Shown here in pieces: positions 59,101 through 64,000 of a DNA stretch of 64,000 bases (its first letter is position 1; every line of letters starts with the position of its first letter). Made by a program: the position numbers and the translations under genes. The notes under the pieces are model-generated. The model was not told the DNA's origin, ran no database searches, and saw nothing but the letters and a program-made list of their open reading frames with translations. Source of the stretch: Zygnema circumcarinatum (Eukaryota > Streptophyta > Zygnematophyceae > Zygnematales > Zygnemataceae); NCBI GenBank assembly GCA_037447605.1, contig CM074817.1, forward strand, positions 1,042,312-1,106,311. Direction: 5' to 3'.

Positions 59101-59312
59101 AAATGGAGAGCCGAGTGAGGCCGAGCATTGAGGAGGTTACAAGAATTCTTGAAGAGATAAAGTCAGGAGGGGCTGTGGACTTGGAGAAGGACATTGGAAC
59201 AATACCGAATCAAAGAATCCCTTTCCCTTATCAACAGGGACCCGGCTCCATAACCACAAGCTCAAGTGAAAGCTTCATTCCTCCACTTTCGCAACGTCCA
59301 GGGATCCGGTAA
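53158..59312 (+). CDS. LRR-EGF receptor-like kinase
   Basis: Sixteen exons: 53158-53254, 54455-54584, six 72-nt exons (54798-54869, 55021-55092, 55274-55345, 55464-55535, 55661-55732, 55951-56022), 56250-56590, 56744-56875, 57236-57504, 57707-57842, 58127-58278, 58410-58552, 58710-58818 and 58986-59312. All phases agree, giving 755 residues. A signal peptide (1-25) is followed by an LRR cap ([28 protein letters not shown]). Each of six 24-residue repeats is encoded by one phase-2 exon (for example [20 protein letters not shown]). A Cys-rich EGF-like module ([20 protein letters not shown], near 310-330), one TM segment (about 343-367) and an RD kinase follow, with GKGGYG (about 429), [14 protein letters not shown] (about 547), ADFG (about 568) and GYMDPEYR. 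It is probably a plasma-membrane receptor; the ligand is unknown. Teloboxes lie just upstream. The first intron carries a long G-rich array. Confidence 0.88.
53283..53780 (+). repeat. G-rich (GGGGA)n-type array in the first intron of the LRR receptor
   Basis: About 490 bp of ggggagg-type repeats begin 28 bp after the first donor (GACA|gtgagt). Runs of four or more G are so dense that G-quadruplexes could form on the non-template strand. The long Gly/Arg/Glu open frames here are repeat artefacts. Confidence 0.9.
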
Positions 59313-59971
59313 ATTAGGTCTGCCTCTGCAGCATCAAAACTTGTATTGATGATTATGTTTTCTAAGTTAAATAGATGGTTCAAGGAAGCAAAGCTGAGTA
59401 AGCGGTCAATCAATTTATTGGCTACTTAATCAGAGAGAGGTTTGGCAAGGAAGTTTTCTCCACTTTCAGTGACCAGAAAGGAGCCAGTTCGTCCTTGTTA
59501 GACTCCGCTTTCAAACCCCGCAAGGGACGGTTCAATTTCCTAGAAGGCTAGCCAGATTCAGTGGAGAGAGAGAGAGAGAGACGAATCGTGCAGGACAGAT
59601 AGCTTTACCTTTCAAAACAAAAGATGCAACAAAATAAGTAAAACATACCACTCCAGTGCATCCGGCAATAAAGTATTTGCTCTCAGTTCATATTGACAAG
59701 GTTCGACAGGAGAGGAAAGGATTCCACAAATTTCTCCTCGCAGGTAGGTCGGGCCGCGCAGAGAGAGAGGCTTTTGAATATGGAGAGAGAGGGGGAGTTG
59801 GAGAGAGCGAAAGCGAGAGGGAGGCAAAGAGAGTACCAGTAACTTGCGGACAAAGAACAAACGGCGAGTTCAATAGGACTGGGCGACATGTGGACGCAGA
59901 CGGACGGCACGGACTATCCTCCAGTCGGACGAGGACCTCACACGTGTGACCACGCTAATCCGTGACAGTTA

Positions 59972-60268
59972 GGGTGGGTTCCCATCAGCCCGTTATTCCG
60001 ACGTGGCGTCGTAATGGACGACGACCCATAGGTTAAAAGGCATGGAAAGAGGGAAGAGAAGGGAGGGGAGGTGGCGGCTGTAGTGGTGGCGGCCGTCGCC
60101 TCGGTCGCGTCGGTAACCGCGGTGGGCCACAACGGACGCTTCAATTCGTGCACGTGGCAATCGCTGATTGGTAAACGGCGTTTTGATGGAACTCGTTTCA
60201 TCTGCAAAACGGCATCCTACGTGGACCGTAACGAGCTCGTTACGAAACGAGCTGATGGAAACCCACCC
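59972..60268. mobile_element. 297-bp Tourist-like (PIF/Harbinger) MITE candidate
   Basis: The left end TTA|gggtgggttcccatcagc and the right end, reverse-complemented, TAA|gggtgggtttccatcagc (plus strand cccaccc|TTA) form ~17-bp terminal inverted repeats. They are flanked by a TTA target-site duplication, the PIF/Harbinger signature. The interior holds acgtggcgt and gccgtcgcctcggtcgc-type GC-rich sequence and a short palindrome (aacgagctcgtt). No transposase frame. Confidence 0.65.
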
Positions 60269-60823
60269 TTAGCGTGCCAAACAACATTTCTAATTGTCGC
60301 ATGGACACGCCACGTGTCCGCGCGAGATTTTCGGACATTGTTCGAAGACCCGCCACGTGTCCGCAAAAAGACAGACTGACTAACTGACTAACTGGGATGA
60401 ATGCCTGTTCACTCTCACGATCCCAGGCATGTATTCATCCACACATCATGCATGCATGTATGCCATGCCATGCCATGCCATGGGTGGATAGATGCATGGT
60501 ATGGCCCGGATCCCGCGTGCCGAATTCAAACGCCGCCCTTCAAAAGGCGGGCGAGCAAGACGCACTCTCCGCCTCCGAACTGAAACAGCAACTGAATTTG
60601 AAGCTGTCGGAGCATGGAAGCGATACCACGACACGACTGCAAGTCATGGAGAGGTCACTTTCTATCGGTGTCACATTTTCGTTCCTTGGACTGTTCGCCG
60701 TGTCTCGTGCATCCCATTTGTTTGTCGCATAGTGAGACGGTTTCCAAAACGAGCATTTCTATGCTACTGACCTCAACTCCGTCCTCTTCTCATCAGCAAA
60801 ACAAAGTCCCTCAGTCGAAAATC

Positions 60824-61185
60824 ATGACTGAAGCACATCACATCTCAAAGACCGTACGGATCCAAGGAGCTCGTCCGACGCAAAACGTAACTGACCCTCA
60901 CCATGTAAACCCTAAAGTGCTCGTCAACCTTCCTGCCCACCTGACGTGGGAAGCCACCCTCGTTTCCATCCCTAACCTAACTCCCCACTTTGAATGCATC
61001 CACGTAGAGCCCATAGACGAAGCCAGCCTTCCAATAGTTAGAGAGCTGCAGAACATAGCGCATGAACTGTTGAAACGGTGCCCCCAGACCTGCTAGAGGA
61101 TGCCTCTGACGAGGACATCTCTCTACGCCCAGGGCTTGGAGACGCCACCTTTGCGGAAGCACAAGATCTCACTCACAAAGCTTAA
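60824..61185 (+). pseudogene. Unrecognised coding-like fragment, frameshifted
   Basis: The plus frame from ATG 60824 gives a protein-like sequence (NVTDPHHVNPKVLVNLPAHL, TPHFECIHVEPIDEASLPIV) to a stop at 61096. At about 61078, after cggtg, a one-base shift into ccccc would continue as LLEDASDEDISLRPGLGDAT to a stop at 61185. It may be a decayed gene or retroelement fragment, or a real terminal exon. I do not recognise the family. Confidence 0.3.
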
Positions 61186-61535
61186 AAACAACCCCAAGCA
61201 AAGAATGACAAACAGAACAGAAAGACAAGTAATTTAAGAGAAAGCACAACGGCCTAAAACTCTTAACTTTCAGATTGAAGTACAAGCATGCAGCAAGAGT
61301 CCCTCCCCTGCACCTCTACTCCACTACAAGACTACCACCCTCAAGCTATGAAGCTCCACCAAATTCAGGCAAGCCTCACCTACCGCTTCTCGCAGTCTAC
61401 ACTCAGGGTTAAGTCTCAAAGTTCTCCCTCTCAACTTATACTTCGCCCAAAGCAACAGCCATGGGCGACTACCAACCCCGCACTAGCACACACTTAGCGC
61501 TGGTCTCGCCACGCGTCTGCGCCTGCACGTCTGTC

Positions 61536-61646
61536 ACGTCACGCGCCTTTGTTTCGCGCCTGTCACGTCACACGCCTTTAGTTGCGCGCCGCGCCACGTC
61601 ACGCGCCCTTAGTTGCGCGCCGCGCCACGTCACGTCACTGCGCGCC
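61536..61646. repeat. ~30-bp tandem units with acgtcac cores
   Basis: Units start at 61536, 61565, 61596 and 61627. Two full copies share cctttagttgcgcgccgcgc with one change. Each begins acgtcac(a/g)cgcc, so the array multiplies an ACGT-core motif. Confidence 0.85.
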
Positions 61647-63077
61647 ATTTCGAACTCCGTCGCCACACAGCCGGCCGTTTCACATTCGTTACGGACTCTT
61701 GTTCCGACGGCTTCCCGTGACTCGCGCCTCGGGTCACTCATACACACCTCTGGACTCCTAGCTTGATACTAGCTCTACCGCCTAGCTCTTCTAGACTCCC
61801 AGACAAACACATGCACTCACTAACTAAGTACCACTAACAAATGTACACTAACATGAACTTCATGAGAGGCCGATCTCTCCTTATCGGAAATTTGTACAAC
61901 AACGTTCCTTGCAGCTCCAAGATGGCCACTATGAAACCGGCGACCAATACATCCCAGTCGCCTGTTTGACCGATAATGGTCGAGATTGAGAGAGAGGAAG
62001 AAGCGAGTAAGGAGCCATCCTATGCACCTTCATGTGAAGCAATTGAAGCTCCATTGCGTCGGCGCATCCACCAAACGAAAACAACGAGCGCTGCTGCCAA
62101 AATAAGGCCAACAGAAACTGCTATTGGAACAACAATAGGAACCAGATTTGGACTCGATTTTTCCTCTTCACCTGCATCTGTCACAAAACCGACAGCACAG
62201 CAATGCATAGGAATTAGAGTGTGGCTGGTCGATAAACCCCACAGTGTGGAGCATTCGTTGAGCATGAACGACTGCACCGCAAGCATCAATACGTACTTTC
62301 TCAAGCTATGCATCTCCACAGACAATCAGACTCCTTTGTCATTCCTCGAGCTACGCAATTTTCTCTTCGAATAGCAGCAATGTCAAACTCGCAGGTTATC
62401 TTGCCGCTGCAAATGGAGTGTTGATAGGTTGTTGTTGAAGCATGCACGGGATTGGGATGGGTCGAGAAGATTATCGAAAGATAAAACATGATATCAGAGC
62501 GGCTCATCCTAGTACACTCTGCCCCGGTTTCTGAATGAGCTCGCAGAGTCCACCAAGTAATATGTGCGATGTAGTTCTAGAAGTTCAAGTATTGAACCTC
62601 GTCTATGGATCGCGTTCAGCGTGCTCTTCCAACAGCGGCAGTGTGAGAGATAGAGCCACCACCCCTGCGCCCCTATCCCTAGCCCGCGCCCCCTTCTCCC
62701 TCCCTTCCGTACGAGTGTCCCCCGGCCCGCAGCTCACCGCACAGCGCATATCCCGCGTCGCATGTGCACGTACGCGTGGCGTGCCCGCGCGTGCCGCGGC
62801 CCCCGCACGCTCCCTCGGGCGACCCGCTCTGGCAGAAGGCCGCGCACTTTTTCCGAGGTCTCTGCGAAAGAGCTGCGCCACATCCTGTGATATTGCGGTA
62901 AATGCAGTTGTTGTATTCCCAGTAGCAAACAGGTAGCCCGTTCCTTGTAATGTTAATTGGTCCGGAGAAGTAGTTGTCTTCGAAATGCACAATGAAGTAG
63001 GTGGTATTGCTCGCAAGGGATATGGAGCCAGTCAACGTGTTGTTGTATAAGGACCTGATGACAGTAAGGGTGGCGCG

Positions 63078-63095
63078 TTAAAGAGAGAGAGAGAG

Positions 63096-63162
<67 letters not shown>

Positions 63163-63175
63163 AAGAGAGAGAGAG

Positions 63176-63234
<59 letters not shown>

Positions 63235-63235
63235 G
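63078..63235. repeat. (GA)n tract in the intron of the kinase-less receptor
   Basis: About 155 bp of (GA)n with a few interruptions begins about 25 bp upstream (minus strand) of the exon at 62738-63054. Confidence 0.9.
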
Positions 63236-63504
63236 AACTTCCCCGCAGAACCCGTCCAAGTCATCCTTGTGTCACCGCCTCTGAAAACATTAACTTGTGC
63301 TCTCTGCAAAGTCTCTGACTCCGTCTTCACGACCCTACGCAACCTTCAGCCTCCAAACGCTGAGCCCTCAATCTCTAAGACCTTCCCTACATCCAGTCTA
63401 CCTGCAATCCCATAAACCCTGAACCCCATAAACCCCCCGAGCTTCTAAGTTCTTTGAACTCATATATGCCCCTAAACGGCTCGAATTGTAAGGCCTAAAA
63501 CCTT

Positions 63505-63533
63505 CAACCCTAAACCCTAAACCCTAAACCTTA
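63505..63533. repeat. Short interstitial telomere-type repeat
   Basis: Three to four CCCTAAA units (caaccctaaaccctaaaccc then taaacc), with degenerate ataaaccctgaaccc and ataaaccccc at 63413-63440. It supports a plant-type TTTAGGG telomere in this organism. Confidence 0.85.
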
Positions 63534-64000
63534 TTTGTAAACTATAACCACAACACTCCAGAAAATTGAGTCCAATCTCACGCATGCAAAACTGAGCGTT
63601 GTTGTGCGTCAATAAATCCCACGCCGTGACAGAAGTGACCAGCCATGTGGAACAAGAACATGCGAACAACTCTCGTGCAAGCGCGAATCTAATGCGACAG
63701 TTTGAGAGGTACGAATGCTTTTTGCCGAGAACCAAAAAAATTCAAACTGCAAACACAACGTTATCGATGCAGCGGTGCTTACAAGAAGGAGAGCATGGTG
63801 AGCTTAGAGATGAAGCCGGACACTCTCCCCTCCAATTTGTTGTCGCTCAGGTCCCTACAGACACACACCACGACAAAAATCACAACGAAAAGCTGCTCAT
63901 GGTCTGCACAGAGGTTCGAACCAAAGCAGGCATGCAACTCCAAGTTCTATGGGCCGAAGAAAAAGAAGGAGCCACGAACATGAACATGAACATGCACATG

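Larger units (their letters stand above)
62028..63854 (-). pseudogene. LRR-EGF receptor, kinase-less third paralogue, 5' end outside the window
   Basis: Exons 63854-63783 (one 72-nt LRR, LSDNKLEGRVSGFISKLTML), 63054-62738 ([29 protein letters not shown], then Cys-rich EGF-like with CDAGYALC) and 62171-62028 (EEEKSSPNLVP, then the TM segment [20 protein letters not shown] and WWMRRR). Phases match the corresponding exons of the LRR receptor at 53158-59312. After 62028 a gt donor is present, but no kinase exon appears in the next 2.7 kb. Unspliced reading ends at once (GluGlyAla-stop at about 62020). It could therefore be a dead copy or a functional receptor-like protein with a short cytosolic tail. 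Confidence 0.65.

Overview
This is a nuclear window from a streptophyte plant (alga or early-diverging land plant). The evidence is plant-restricted domains (DCD, EXORDIUM/PHI-1, plant LRR receptor kinases), many short GT-AG introns, repeated telobox motifs (AAACCCTAA) and long (GA)n tracts. I cannot name the species. All gene models are spliced by eye. Every internal junction reported was checked for GT/AG borders and codon phase, and none has transcript support.

Layout, left to right. (1) 131-1944, minus: the 5' part of a type II membrane protein with a fucosyltransferase-like motif, running off the left edge. (2) 2.0-5.4 kb: GA microsatellites and a dispersed repeat whose inverted partner lies at 14 kb. 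(3) 5498-11361, plus: a 12-exon NOM1/SGD1-type nucleolar MIF4G-MA3 protein, followed directly by a 21-nt minisatellite. (4) 12421-13903, plus: an unrecognised multi-pass membrane protein. (5) 16463-25594, minus: a 10-exon gene joining an N-terminal DCD (Development and Cell Death) domain to a TRF4/PAPD5-type non-canonical poly(A) polymerase. (6) 28224-30274, minus: a stand-alone DCD gene, the tandem paralogue of the DCD part of (5), with its middle exons missing around an assembly gap. (7) 33227-42317, minus: a 22-exon GH31 alpha-glucosidase of the heteroglycan glucosidase (HGL1) type, with one exon present in two phase-matched copies that can only be used one at a time. (8) 44743-49556, plus: a receptor-like kinase with an EXORDIUM ectodomain, a proline-rich stalk, a TM segment and a kinase. 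(9) 53158-59312, plus: an LRR-EGF-TM-kinase receptor with a nearly identical kinase half. (10) 62028-63854, minus: a third member of that family with LRR, EGF-like and TM exons but no kinase.

Two gene fusions stand out. DCD plus TRF4 polymerase would couple a plant stress/cell-death domain to RNA 3'-end tailing. EXORDIUM plus RLK would couple an apoplastic growth protein to a kinase. Each fusion sits beside the unfused or alternative paralogue that explains its origin: tandem duplication followed by exon shuffling at matching intron phases. The receptor cluster (8-10) appears to swap ectodomains onto one shared TM-kinase cassette.

Intergenic DNA is rich in CACGTG(GC) and CCAAT motifs, GA/CT and GGGA tracts, and small inverted-repeat elements. 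Three MITE candidates have recognisable ends. No tRNA, rRNA or CRISPR was found.
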